64,000 bases of DNA from Citricoccus alkalitolerans (GTDB lineage Bacteria; Actinomycetota; Actinomycetes; Actinomycetales; Micrococcaceae): NCBI RefSeq assembly GCF_039528175.1, contig NZ_BAAALH010000002.1, positions 1,116,001 through 1,180,000 on the forward strand, read 5' to 3'. The translations under genes were made by a program, and so were the position numbers. Shown piece after piece: positions 40,345-48,058 of this stretch. The notes beneath the pieces were generated by a model. That model ran no database searches and was not told the DNA's origin. It saw nothing but the letters and a program-made list of their open reading frames with translations. How positions within the stretch are numbered: position 1 is the stretch's first letter; every line of letters begins with the position of its first letter.

Positions 40345-40653
40345 GCGTTAAGCCACGTTGAGTTGTGGTGTGCCCATGTTCCGCAGGGGCCGCCAGGACG
40401 TCGGAAAACAACGTGCTTCCCGTAACCGGATCCCCGGCCAGCCTTCACCGGCGCCGGCTGGGGACTCACCGTCTTCCCCCGCGATATAGGGCACTTCGGT
40501 TGGATCTCACCCAGCCTGGTTACCCTTCGGAAAGTCGCAGTAAGAGCGCGGTGTCATAACTGGTGGCGGGACTCGTGGAGCGCCCGGTTCGTCCGGAGGC
40601 TTCACAACGGGTTCCGCCCGTTCTTTTACTACTACTTGCAACGAGGAGTGATC
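40345..40653 (+). promoter_or_regulatory. Long structured leader of the rpmB operon
   Basis: This ~310-nt stretch contains no credible ORF. It holds several potential hairpins, among them CCAC/GTGG near 40352, CCAGCC/GGCTGG near 40438-40464 and, close to the rpmB start, AACGGG-TTCCG-CCCGTT followed by CTTTT (40606-40627), which looks like an intrinsic terminator. This could be an attenuation leader for ribosomal-protein control. I do not recognise a known riboswitch in it. Confidence 0.45.
40606..40627 (+). terminator. Terminator-like hairpin 27 bp before rpmB
   Basis: A 6-bp perfect stem (AACGGG/CCCGTT) with a 5-nt loop is followed by CTTTT. Because it precedes, rather than follows, the operon it may act as an attenuator. 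Confidence 0.5.
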
Positions 40654-40890
40654 ATGGCAGCAAACTGCCAGGTAACCGGGGCTGGGCCAGGTTTCGGCCA
40701 CAGCATTTCCCACTCGCACCGTCGCACCAAGCGCCGGTTCGACCCGAACATCCAGAAGAAGACCTACTGGGTTCCGTCCCTGCGCCGCAACGTGACGCTG
40801 ACCCTGTCCGCCAAGGGCATCAAGACCATTGACGTGCGCGGTATCGACGCCGTCATCGCCGACCTGCTCGCCAAGGGAGTGAAGCTCTGA
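40654..40890 (+). CDS. rpmB: 50S ribosomal protein L28 (zinc-free type)
   Basis: The 78-residue L28 begins MAANCQVTGAGPGFGHSISHSHRRTKRRF, with the conserved TYWVPSLRRNVTLTLSAKG and the C-terminal IDAVIADLLAKGV. It has a single cysteine, so it is the C- (non-zinc) form. GAGGAG lies six bases before the ATG. One base separates its stop from the rpmG start. Clustering rpmB, rpmG and rpsN of the C- type is typical of actinobacteria, where one such set is often under Zur control; I see no AT-rich Zur box here, so this may be the housekeeping set. Confidence 0.96.
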   Translation: MAANCQVTGAGPGFGHSISHSHRRTKRRFDPNIQKKTYWVPSLRRNVTLTLSAKGIKTIDVRGIDAVIADLLAKGVKL

Positions 40891-40891
40891 C

Positions 40892-41059
40892 ATGGCCAAG
40901 GACAAGGACGTACGTCCCATCATCAAGCTGAAGTCCACCGCCGGCACCGGGTACACCTATGTGACCCGCAAGAACCGCCGCAACACCCCGGACCGCATCG
41001 TGCTCAAGAAGTTCGATCCGGTTGCACGCCAGCACGTCGAATTTCGAGAGGAGCGCTGA
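40892..41059 (+). CDS. rpmG: 50S ribosomal protein L33 (zinc-free type)
   Basis: This is a 55-residue protein starting MAKDKDVRPIIKLKSTAGTG and ending HVEFREER. It matches bacterial L33 over its whole length (YTYVTRKNRRNTPDRIVLKKFDP), but with no CxxC pair, hence the zinc-independent paralogue. The ATG is two bases past the rpmB stop, and the ATG of rpsN follows its stop by three bases, so the three genes are tightly coupled. Confidence 0.96.
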   Translation: MAKDKDVRPIIKLKSTAGTGYTYVTRKNRRNTPDRIVLKKFDPVARQHVEFREER

Positions 41060-41062
41060 GGC

Positions 41063-41368
41063 ATGGCCAAGAAGTCCATGATTGCCAAGAACGAGCAGCG
41101 TAAGGTCATCGTTGCCCGCTATGCCGAGAAGCGCCTGGAGCTGAAGAAGACCCTGGTCGACCCGAACGCTTCTGATGAGGCGCGCGAGGCCGCCCGTGTG
41201 GGCCTGCAGAAGCTGCCCCGCAACGCCTCCCCGGTGCGCGTCCGCAACCGCGACGCCATCGACGGCCGCCCGCGCGGTACCTTCCAGAAGTTCGGCATCT
41301 CCCGTGTCCGCTTCCGCGACATGGCCCACCGTGGCGAGCTGCCAGGCATCACCAAGTCATCCTGGTGA
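41063..41368 (+). CDS. rpsN: 30S ribosomal protein S14 (long, zinc-free type)
   Basis: The 101-residue S14 begins MAKKSMIAKNEQRKVIVARYAEKR and carries the central LQKLPRNASPVRVRNRD and the C-terminal GTFQKFGISRVRFRDMAHRGELPGITKSSW. The zinc-binding form is about 61 residues with CxxC; this longer one lacks cysteines, matching the C- type. GAGGAGCGC upstream overlaps the rpmG stop. A perfect 18-bp hairpin terminator follows, so the operon ends here. Confidence 0.97.
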   Translation: MAKKSMIAKNEQRKVIVARYAEKRLELKKTLVDPNASDEAREAARVGLQKLPRNASPVRVRNRDAIDGRPRGTFQKFGISRVRFRDMAHRGELPGITKSSW

Positions 41369-41435
41369 CGTCTACCCGGTGACAACCCGCCGGCCTCTGG
41401 CCGGTGGCGGTGCCTTCAGGCACCATGCACACCAT

Positions 41436-41482
41436 CCGAAGGGGTGGCAGACCGTTGGGTCTGCCACCCCTTCGGTCGTTTT
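41436..41482 (+). terminator. Intrinsic terminator of rpmB-rpmG-rpsN
   Basis: Perfect 18-bp arms (41436-41453, 41458-41475) with a GTTG loop are followed by TCGTTTT. This is the strongest terminator in the window. Confidence 0.95.
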
Positions 41483-41624
41483 CGGCTCTGACGTTCCTCG
41501 TCCCTCCGCAGGCGAATATGCGGGGTTGAGTCTGGATATGGTCACCCCTAGCGTTGAAGGTGCCAGGAGTTGCCGGCTCCGCTGGCACTGGCATTCCGAT
41601 ACCCCATCAGGAGGAGAGGAAAGC

Positions 41625-41855
41625 ATGGCGAACGAACCCCAGAGTCCCGTCAAGGACCCCAACTACGACCTGATCTCAGTCCTGGAGGCGTCTCTGAAGA
41701 TGGTCTTCCAGGCCGAGACCTACGCCCGTGATGCCGAACAGGCCGGTGACGCCGAGCTGGCGGACTGGTTCCGGAAGATCCAGGAGAACAATCGCAAGGC
41801 TGGCGACCAGGGCAGCGAGATGCTGAAGCAGCGCCTGCAGACCCGCGCCACCTGA
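41625..41855 (+). CDS. Small conserved hypothetical protein
   Basis: This 76-residue protein is helix-rich: DPNYDLISVLEASLKMVFQ, then AETYARDAEQAGDAELADWFRKIQENNRKAG. There is no cysteine, signal or membrane segment. The ATG is preceded by a strong GAGGAGAGGAAAGC site. Proteins of this pattern occur widely in actinobacteria and may form small helical bundles, but I know of no assigned function. A terminator follows at 41913-41943. Confidence 0.8.
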   Translation: MANEPQSPVKDPNYDLISVLEASLKMVFQAETYARDAEQAGDAELADWFRKIQENNRKAGDQGSEMLKQRLQTRAT

Positions 41856-41912
41856 CGGCCGGGACACCCGCCGGGCAGCCCTGGACCAGGGTGGTCGTGG
41901 CCCGCGGCCGCG

Positions 41913-41943
41913 AAGGGCCCTCTCCCCTGCGGAGAGGGCCCTT
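41913..41943 (+). terminator. Intrinsic terminator
   Basis: 13-bp perfect arms (AAGGGCCCTCTCC and complement) lie around a CCTGC loop, ending in TTT, 58 bp past the small protein's stop. Confidence 0.85.
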
Positions 41944-42116
41944 TGCCGCAGTGAGCGCCCCTGGAAGCGTGAAATTGTGGGAATTCCCCCAGAATCCGCG
42001 TGTTTACGGGGTTCCATGGCGTGTTTCCGAGCCTTCGGGTGGTAGCTTTCGAAGCACGTGCCCGGACCTGACCGGTTTGGGCCAAGGGAAACCACCATCG
42101 AAGTCCAGGAGGACAC

Positions 42117-42401
42117 ATGGCTATGAACCGCAGTGAACTTGTCGCCGCCGCCGCCGAGAAGACCGGCAACTCCCAGGCTGCCGTGAACGGCGTGCTGGAT
42201 GCAGTCTTCGAGATCTTCTCCGCCCAGGTCTCCAAGGGCGAGAAGGTCACCATCCCCGGCTGGCTCGCCGTCGAGCGCACCGACCGCGCTGCCCGCACCG
42301 GCCGCAACCCGCAGACCGGCGAGACCATCCAGATCCCGGCCGGCCACTCGGTCAAGATCTCCGCTGGCTCCAAGCTGAAGGCTGCTGCCACCGGCAAGTG
42401 A
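42117..42401 (+). CDS. HU family DNA-binding protein
   Basis: The 94-residue nucleoid protein begins MAMNRSELVAAAAEKTGNS, has the dimerisation helices (VNGVLDAVFEIFSAQVSKGEKV) and the DNA-binding arm region GWLAVERTDRAARTGRNPQTGETIQIPAGHSV, ending KISAGSKLKAAATGK. Standard HU length is 90-100. AGGAGG lies before the ATG; an in-frame ATG two codons later is less well spaced. It bends DNA and compacts the chromosome. A good terminator follows. Confidence 0.96.
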   Translation: MAMNRSELVAAAAEKTGNSQAAVNGVLDAVFEIFSAQVSKGEKVTIPGWLAVERTDRAARTGRNPQTGETIQIPAGHSVKISAGSKLKAAATGK

Positions 42402-42445
42402 TCCAGGACGGCCGTGGCCCTCACGGGACCCGCGATCCGGCCATC

Positions 42446-42480
42446 GACGAAGGCGCTCCACTCGGTGGGGCGCCTTCGTC
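42446..42480 (+). terminator. Intrinsic terminator after HU gene
   Basis: GACGAAGGCGCTCCA (42446-42460) pairs with TGGGGCGCCTTCGTC (42466-42480) with one mismatch; there is a weak T run after it. Confidence 0.8.
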
Positions 42481-42530
42481 GGTTAACGCCTCGGTGCCAG
42501 GTGGTCGGCCTGCAACCCGGTCACGTATTT

Positions 42531-42559
42531 TTCTACAGCCGGTAGAATCCGCGTAGCAT
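42531..42559 (+). promoter_or_regulatory. Copper-locus promoter with overlapping palindrome TTCTAC-N5-GTAGAA
   Basis: TTCTAC (42531-42536) and TAGCAT (42554-42559) are 17 bp apart. The perfect inverted repeat TTCTAC-AGCCG-GTAGAA covers the -35 and spacer, a repressor-like geometry. A copper-responsive regulator is the obvious candidate, but none is encoded in the window. Confidence 0.55.
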
Positions 42560-42598
42560 AGAGGTCGGTCCAAGCGCTCGATGCCAGGGAGGTGCACG

Positions 42599-43372
42599 GT
42601 GGCCACACACCATGCTCGGTACCCTGCGCCCCGCCCCGGACCGGTGCGTGGCCCCGCCCGGTTGCTGCGCGGCTGGGCTGCCGCCGTCGTGGCCACCCTC
42701 TGGGCCGCCGGATCGCACACCGTCGCGTCGGTCTCCTCATTCTCGGCGGGTCTACCCGCGCGCGGTCACGTCCCAGGTCACCTGCACGACGCCGGCCCAG
42801 CGCCGATCGTCTGGATCCTCACCCTCGCGCTGGCAGGGCCCCTCTGCACCGCCCTGGCCGGGCGCCGATTGTCCTGGTGGCGCCTGGCCTCCGGTGTGGG
42901 CGCCAGCCAGCTGCTCTTCCACTGGCTCTACTCCATCGCCGCCGTGCCTGCAGACACTGGAGCCCTCAGCGGACTGAGGTCGGCTGCAGCCCCTATCGGC
43001 CCTGCGTCCCATGCCGGCCAGGCCCACCATGCCGGCCATCTTGGCTCCGGCTCCCTGGCCGGTCTGGCGGGCCCTGCCGCCGCCGACGACGCCCTCACCA
43101 CGCTCTCCGCGGCGATGGTCCTCGCCCACGTGCTGGCCGCCGTCGGCACCGTGCTGGTCCTGCGCCGCGGGGAACTGCTCGCGGTACGGGTGGCCGAACT
43201 CGCCGTCGGGCTCGTCCTGCGGTCCCCGGGCGCTCGGCTGGCCCGCTGGGTCCCCACGGTCCCCGTCCGCCGGGTGGCCGTCCGCGCCGTCCGGGTGGTG
43301 CGCCGGCCGGATGAGGTGCTGCTGGCGTCGCAACGTCTGCGGGGGCCGCCGGAGTACGCCCTGGCTGCCTGA
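42599..43372 (+). CDS. Hypothetical membrane protein of the copper locus
   Basis: This is a 257-residue protein from a GTG with GGGAGGT upstream. After a basic N terminus there are about four to five membrane segments (~25-45, 65-85, 95-112, 160-182, 190-207). An extracytoplasmic-looking loop is rich in His and Gly (SHAGQAHHAGHLGSGS, ~135-150), which could bind copper. It precedes copC by 91 bp and follows a promoter with an inverted repeat. I do not recognise its family; analogous small membrane proteins occur upstream of copC in many Micrococcales. Confidence 0.72.
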   Translation: MATHHARYPAPRPGPVRGPARLLRGWAAAVVATLWAAGSHTVASVSSFSAGLPARGHVPGHLHDAGPAPIVWILTLALAGPLCTALAGRRLSWWRLASGVGASQLLFHWLYSIAAVPADTGALSGLRSAAAPIGPASHAGQAHHAGHLGSGSLAGLAGPAAADDALTTLSAAMVLAHVLAAVGTVLVLRRGELLAVRVAELAVGLVLRSPGARLARWVPTVPVRRVAVRAVRVVRRPDEVLLASQRLRGPPEYALAA

Positions 43373-43463
43373 TCGTCCACTGATCAGCCGGCCAGGGACA
43401 CTCGATCCTCCATTCGGCAGACCCTTGCCCGTGCCGTCCTCGGCCCGGGCTGTGAAGGACACC

Positions 43464-44378
43464 ATGAACACCCACAGAACCACTCCTGCTCGACACCCAG
43501 GCACCCAGCGCACCCAGCGTGCCCGTGGCTTCGGCGCCAGCACGGCTGCCCTCTCGGCCGCCGCGCTGCTCGCGTTGGCCATGGCCACGCCGGCGGCGGC
43601 ACACGACCAGCTGTTGTCCGCCGAGCCGGCGGCCGGCACAGCCGTCCTCGAGGCCCCGGCCGAGATCGGCCTGGAATTCTCCGGAAACCTGACCACCGGC
43701 CAGGGCATCCAGAACCTCGTGACGGTCACGGATGAGGCCGGCCACCAGTGGCAGGACGGTGAAGCCCAGGTCACTGGCCCAAGCCTCACCGCCGCCCTGT
43801 GTGAGGGCCTGCCCAACGGCGAATACACCGTGGACTACCGCGTCGTGTATTCGGACGGCCACTCGGAGGAGAAGGGTTACGAGTTCACCCTCGAGGACCC
43901 TGCCGCACCCGAATCGGGCATCCCGGAGGACTGCGGGGTGCCGAACCCGGACGCGCCCGTCTCCTCGGACACCACCCCGGGTGATGCCGGCACCGGCGCC
44001 GCTGGTTCCGGGGTCGCCACGGACGGTGCCGGCTCCACGGCAGGCGCCGGCGGCGCCGCGGATGCTAGGGATTCCGCGACCACGGCGGCCACCGCCGAAC
44101 CGGGCACTGCGGCCGCCGACCCGGCGACCGGCGAGGCCACTGCCGAGGACAGCCAGGCACCCGCCGGGCCTGTCGCCGGCTGGGTCTGGCCTGCAGCTAT
44201 CGGCGGCGTCCTCGTCGTGGTGATCGCCATGCTGTTGGTCTTCCGCAAGGCCAGGGCCATCGACACCGGCTCCACTGGCCCCACGAGCCGTCCGGACGGC
44301 GCGGGCGGTGCCGATGGGCCCGACGGTGACGCGGGTGCCGACGGCGGATCGAGCGGTACGGGAACCAACGGCCGCTGA
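43464..44378 (+). CDS. copC: Copper resistance protein CopC with C-terminal membrane anchor
   Basis: This 304-residue protein has a Tat/Sec-like signal (ASTAALSAAALLALAMATPAAA) cleaved before HDQLLSAEPAAG, so the mature chain starts with the copper-ligating His typical of CopC. The CopC beta-barrel spans ~45-145 (LEFSGNLTTG, GLPNGEYTVDYRVVYSDGHSEEKGYEF, including a second His). A Gly/Ala/Asp/Thr-rich stalk leads to a membrane helix (WVWPAAIGGVLVVVIAMLLVF, ~230-250) and an acidic tail. It binds extracytoplasmic copper and probably passes it to the CopD protein encoded next. Confidence 0.92.
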   Translation: MNTHRTTPARHPGTQRTQRARGFGASTAALSAAALLALAMATPAAAHDQLLSAEPAAGTAVLEAPAEIGLEFSGNLTTGQGIQNLVTVTDEAGHQWQDGEAQVTGPSLTAALCEGLPNGEYTVDYRVVYSDGHSEEKGYEFTLEDPAAPESGIPEDCGVPNPDAPVSSDTTPGDAGTGAAGSGVATDGAGSTAGAGGAADARDSATTAATAEPGTAAADPATGEATAEDSQAPAGPVAGWVWPAAIGGVLVVVIAMLLVFRKARAIDTGSTGPTSRPDGAGGADGPDGDAGADGGSSGTGTNGR

Positions 44379-44455
44379 CCGGCCAGAGCACCGCGGTGCA
44401 GGACGGAACACCGCACTCCACCGCACTGCGCGGTGGTGCACCTGCATCGCACCCG

Positions 44456-44480
44456 NNNNNNNNNNNNNNNNNNNNNNNNN
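44456..44480. other. Assembly gap (25 N) between copC and copD-ctaG
   Basis: Unknown bases follow a GC-rich stretch with CACCGC/GCGGTG inverted repeats and precede CCAGCTGGAACCAGCTG. The gap lies in non-coding sequence just upstream of the next start. Confidence 0.95.
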
Positions 44481-44504
44481 CCAGCTGGAACCAGCTGCGA
44501 GAGA

Positions 44505-46610
44505 ATGGATACCGTGAAACCTTCCCCAACCGCTGAGCGGGGCATCCCCGCGCCGGTGTGGCTGTGGCCCGTGGCCGGCGTCGTCGGCGCGGTCAGCCTG
44601 GTGCTGGCGGCCGCCTGGACGGGCATCCTGGCCGTGGACCAACTTTCCGACCCCGGGACTCTGACGCGTTGGGGACTGCCGGTGGCGGAGATGGTGAACA
44701 ACCTGGCCATGCCCACCGCCGTCGGCGCGCTGATCTTCGCCTGCGCCATCATGCCGCCCTCCCGGGGCCAGCGGGCTCACCGTGGAGAGGGAGGCGAACA
44801 TCCGGCCTTCACCCGGCTGATGCAGGTGGCCACCGCCGCCTCTGTGGTCTGGACGCTGTCCGCCCTCGCCGTGCTGGTGCTGTCCTACTCGGACCTCGCC
44901 GGCGTGCCCCTGGACCCCAGTGCCTCGTTCACCTCCGGCCTCGTCGGCTATCTGCAGGACATCTCCGTGGGCCAGGCCTGGACCGTGGTGACAGTCCTGG
45001 CCGCCGTCATCACCTCATTGACCCTGGCCGTCCGCTCCATGGTAGGCCTGGCCTGGACGGCCCTGCTCGGCCTGGTCGGCATCGTGCCCCTGGCCCTCAT
45101 CGGACACTCGGCCTCCGGGGATGACCACAACGGGGCGGTCAACTCGATCGGCCTACACCTACTTGGCGTAGTCGTCTGGATCGGCGGGCTGATCGTCCTG
45201 GCCCTGGTCTCCCCGAAGCTGCACGGCCCGGATGGTGCCAGTGGAAAGTCCTCCGCCCACCGGCAGGGCCCTGAACCGCTGATCTACACCGTGGTCAGCC
45301 GATACTCGCTCCTGGCCGGGTTGGGGCTGGCCACCGTGGTTCTGTCCGGAGTGGTCAACGCCGCCATCCGCATGAACACGCTGGAGCAGCTCACCAGCCC
45401 CTACGGCGTGCTGGTGCTGGCCAAGCTCGTGGGCTCCGTGCTACTCGGCCTGATCGGACTGATGCACCGGCTGTGGGTCATCCCGAGGTTGGCCACCGGC
45501 ACCACCGCACCACCGCCGGCCGCCCAGCGCCTGCTGTGGCAGCTGATCGCGGTGGAGGCAGCGATCATGGCGGCGATCATGGGGCTCGCCACCGTCCTCT
45601 CCCGAACCTCTCCGCCCGTCCCCGAGGAGATCGCCCCGGACGCCTCCCCGGCCCGCATCCTCACCGGTTACGACCTCCCCCCGGAACTGACTGTGGCGAA
45701 CTGGTTCACGCAGTGGCGCTTCGACTGGTTGTGGGTCGCCATCATCGCTTTTCTGGTGATCTGGTATGTGCGTGCCGCCGTCCGGCTCCACCGCCGCGGT
45801 GACCGCTGGCCCGTGCTGCGCACGATCTCCTTCGTGCTCGGCCTGACCATCCTGTTCTGGGTGACGTCCGGCTCCCCGGCGATCTACGGCCAGGTCCTGT
45901 TCAGCGCCCACATGGTGGCCCACATGACGCTGACCATGATCTCGCCGATGTTCCTGGTGCTCGGCGCCCCCGTCACCCTGGCGCTGCGTTCCCTGCCCAG
46001 CCGCACGGACGGCACCCGCGGCCCCCGCGAGTGGATCCTGTGGATCGTGCACTCGCCCTTCGGCCGGTTCATCACCAACCCGGTGGTGGCCGCCGTGAAC
46101 TTCGCCGGTTCGATCCTGGTGTTCTACTACACACCGTTCTTCGGTTTCTCCCTCCAGGAGCACCTCGGGCACGAGTTCATGAACGTCCACTTCCTGTTGA
46201 CCGGCTACATCTTCGCCTCGGTGATGATCGGGATCGACCCACTGCCGCGCAAGGCGCTCTACCCGCTCCGGCTGGTGATCCTGCTGGCCACCATGGCCTT
46301 CCACGCGTTCATCGGCGTGGCCATGACGTCATCCGAGTCTCTCCTCCAAGCCTCCTGGTTCGGGTCCACGGGACGCGACTGGGGGCCCTCCGCCCTCGCC
46401 GACCAGCAGATCGGCGGTGCCGTGATGTGGGGGATCGGTGAGGTGCCCACGGTGCTCATGGCGGTGGCTGTGGCCGTGATGTGGTCCCGCACGGACGCCA
46501 AGGAGACCAAGCGGCTGGACCGCAAGGCTGACCTCAACGATGAGGCCGAGCTCAAGGCCTGGAACCGCATGTATGAAGAACTTGCCGAGAACGAGGAGCC
46601 CCGCCGATGA
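44505..46610 (+). CDS. CopD-CtaG fusion: copper transport / cytochrome c oxidase assembly membrane protein
   Basis: This 701-residue protein has about 15 membrane segments. The N-terminal half (~15-375) matches CopD: SLVLAAAWTGILAVDQLSDP, GLHLLGVVVWIGGLIVLALV (His near 215), and SGVVNAAIRMNTLEQLTSPYG (~300-320). The C-terminal half (~415-665) matches the CtaG_Cox domain, with conserved His residues in LFSAHMVAHMTLTMISPMFL (~470) and the LQEHLGHEFMNVHFLLTGY (~545) run. It imports or handles copper for cytochrome oxidase. The ATG at 44505 lies 24 bp past the assembly gap, so upstream signals are missing. It overlaps the next gene by four bases. Confidence 0.92.
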   Translation: MDTVKPSPTAERGIPAPVWLWPVAGVVGAVSLVLAAAWTGILAVDQLSDPGTLTRWGLPVAEMVNNLAMPTAVGALIFACAIMPPSRGQRAHRGEGGEHPAFTRLMQVATAASVVWTLSALAVLVLSYSDLAGVPLDPSASFTSGLVGYLQDISVGQAWTVVTVLAAVITSLTLAVRSMVGLAWTALLGLVGIVPLALIGHSASGDDHNGAVNSIGLHLLGVVVWIGGLIVLALVSPKLHGPDGASGKSSAHRQGPEPLIYTVVSRYSLLAGLGLATVVLSGVVNAAIRMNTLEQLTSPYGVLVLAKLVGSVLLGLIGLMHRLWVIPRLATGTTAPPPAAQRLLWQLIAVEAAIMAAIMGLATVLSRTSPPVPEEIAPDASPARILTGYDLPPELTVANWFTQWRFDWLWVAIIAFLVIWYVRAAVRLHRRGDRWPVLRTISFVLGLTILFWVTSGSPAIYGQVLFSAHMVAHMTLTMISPMFLVLGAPVTLALRSLPSRTDGTRGPREWILWIVHSPFGRFITNPVVAAVNFAGSILVFYYTPFFGFSLQEHLGHEFMNVHFLLTGYIFASVMIGIDPLPRKALYPLRLVILLATMAFHAFIGVAMTSSESLLQASWFGSTGRDWGPSALADQQIGGAVMWGIGEVPTVLMAVAVAVMWSRTDAKETKRLDRKADLNDEAELKAWNRMYEELAENEEPRR

Positions 46611-47578
46611 CCAAGAATTCCCCCCGCCGCACGCAGCCGCGGCGGACCCGTGCCGGTTCCCGCCGGTTGCCCGGCCCGGGTGCTCGAATGGCCGCCATGG
46701 GCCTTGCCGGGATGCTCGTCCTCGCCGCTTGCTCGGGTGGCGTCGGCGATCAGGAGGGGACCGACGCCGGCGTCCCCGCCAACCCGCACGGGATCACCGC
46801 GGAGAATCCGTCCGGTAGCGCCAAACCGACCCCTGGCGCCGAAGGCCAGAGTGGAGAAACCGAAGGAAGCGGGGAAGGCGGGGCAGGCGCTGGCGGTGGG
46901 TCGCCGGCGTCGGGCACCTCCTCCGATGAGCCCGCAGAGACCGAGGTGGCCGACGCGCGCGCGGACCAGGCCGCGGTGGGCGCCGCTGCCGAGCGGGCCG
47001 CCAGCTTCGGATTCACCAACCAGGTCTCCGCCACGGACGCCGAGATCGCCGCGACGCGCGAGGAGGCCCGCCTACGCCAGACGAACACCTCCGGCACTGC
47101 GGTGGAGCCGGCCAGTTGCAAGTCCCCGCTGACGGCCGTGGACTGGTCGCCCATCCTCATGCCGGGGGCGGACGCCTCCCGGCTGGACTTCGGCTCCGAG
47201 GCCTTCGCCGGGACCGGCACCGTGGAGGTCGCCTCCCTCGAGGAGGCCAGTGTGGTGGAGGAGCACCTGACCAACGTCGAGAGGCTTGTGGCGGACTGCC
47301 CCGAGTTGACGATGACCGTGACGGACTCGAACCTCCAGCAGTCCACGTTCGACTTCACGGCCCGGACCTCCGCAGCGGAGGGAGACGAGGTGGACTCCGG
47401 CCTGGTGTGGACCCGGACCCCGGCTGGCGGGGATACGGAGACCACAGCGCAGGTGCTGATCGGGCAGACGGCCGAGCACGTGGTCATGGTCTCCTTCATC
47501 GGCGACTCGGAGGTGGCCGGCGAGGAGTTCACCACCATCGCCGAGCAGATCCTGGCTGCCGCCGAAGGAGCGCTCTGA
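46607..47578 (+). CDS. Secreted lipoprotein with PknH-like sensor-type domain
   Basis: This is a 323-residue lipoprotein: a basic N terminus, hydrophobic MAAMGLAGMLVLAAC with the lipobox Cys near 42, a Gly/Glu/Ser-rich linker to ~100, then a globular domain (~150-323) containing two cysteines (SCKSPL, DCPELT) and the pattern EHLTNVERLVADC...VMVSFIGDSEVAGEEF. The domain resembles the PknH-type extracellular sensor/DUF5642 group. It overlaps copD-ctaG by ATGA, so it belongs to the copper operon. Its role there is unknown; it lacks the Met/His clusters of copper-binding lipoproteins. Confidence 0.8.
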   Translation: MTKNSPRRTQPRRTRAGSRRLPGPGARMAAMGLAGMLVLAACSGGVGDQEGTDAGVPANPHGITAENPSGSAKPTPGAEGQSGETEGSGEGGAGAGGGSPASGTSSDEPAETEVADARADQAAVGAAAERAASFGFTNQVSATDAEIAATREEARLRQTNTSGTAVEPASCKSPLTAVDWSPILMPGADASRLDFGSEAFAGTGTVEVASLEEASVVEEHLTNVERLVADCPELTMTVTDSNLQQSTFDFTARTSAAEGDEVDSGLVWTRTPAGGDTETTAQVLIGQTAEHVVMVSFIGDSEVAGEEFTTIAEQILAAAEGAL

Positions 47579-47757
47579 ACCTCGCTGTGGCCCGGCCCTG
47601 GCCCACCTCCCTCCCACCCGCCTATGCCGACCCTGGTCCATTCCCGGACTGCCTGTGACCCCACTGTGGACCACAGGGGTTCACGCGCGGCCGGAGATGC
47701 TGTCAGGATGGCCGCACGGAACCCCTGACCGGCAGAACCCCACTCGAAGGAGCCGCA

Positions 47758-48048
47758 GTGAGCACCACCCAGCCCCAGCCCGATGACAGCTTCCGGGACA
47801 CGGAGACCAACGAACTCGACCGGGAGGGAACCAGGCAGCCCCAGGGTGGTGTCACTGGCGCTGCCAACCAGCCGGGGAAGTCGGCCGAGGAGGACGGGGA
47901 CACGTACTCCGAGGAGCAGTCCGAGTCCGCGAACCCGGACCCGGCAGAGGAGAACGTCACCGGTCTGGACCGCGGTGGCAGTGTGCCGCCGGGGGAGACT
48001 CCGCCCGCCGACGGCCAGATGAGCCGGGACCAGGGACACGAGGAGTAG
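47758..48048 (+). CDS. Small acidic protein, DUF6480-like
   Basis: This 96-residue hydrophilic protein starts at a GTG (GAAGGAGCC upstream). The C-terminal half contains NVTGLDRGGSVPPGETPPADGQMS, the signature of DUF6480 proteins; the N-terminal half is Gln/Thr/Glu-rich. It is probably intrinsically disordered. It is convergent with the MFS gene by a 10-bp gap. Function unknown. The same GGxVPPGETPPA motif is abundant in actinobacterial stress-related small proteins, but I cannot attach a role. Confidence 0.72.
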   Translation: MSTTQPQPDDSFRDTETNELDREGTRQPQGGVTGAANQPGKSAEEDGDTYSEEQSESANPDPAEENVTGLDRGGSVPPGETPPADGQMSRDQGHEE

Positions 48049-48058
48049 TCGGGCGGGG

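Noticed and set aside
40236..40653. Known riboswitch or housekeeping RNA (cobalamin, tmRNA, RNase P, SRP) in the rpmB leader
   Set aside because: None of the invariant motifs of these RNAs are present; only generic hairpins and a terminator-like stem can be supported.
40560..40653. Zur box for the zinc-free ribosomal protein operon
   Set aside because: No AT-rich TGAAAAT/ATTTTCA-type dyad is visible near the promoter or start.
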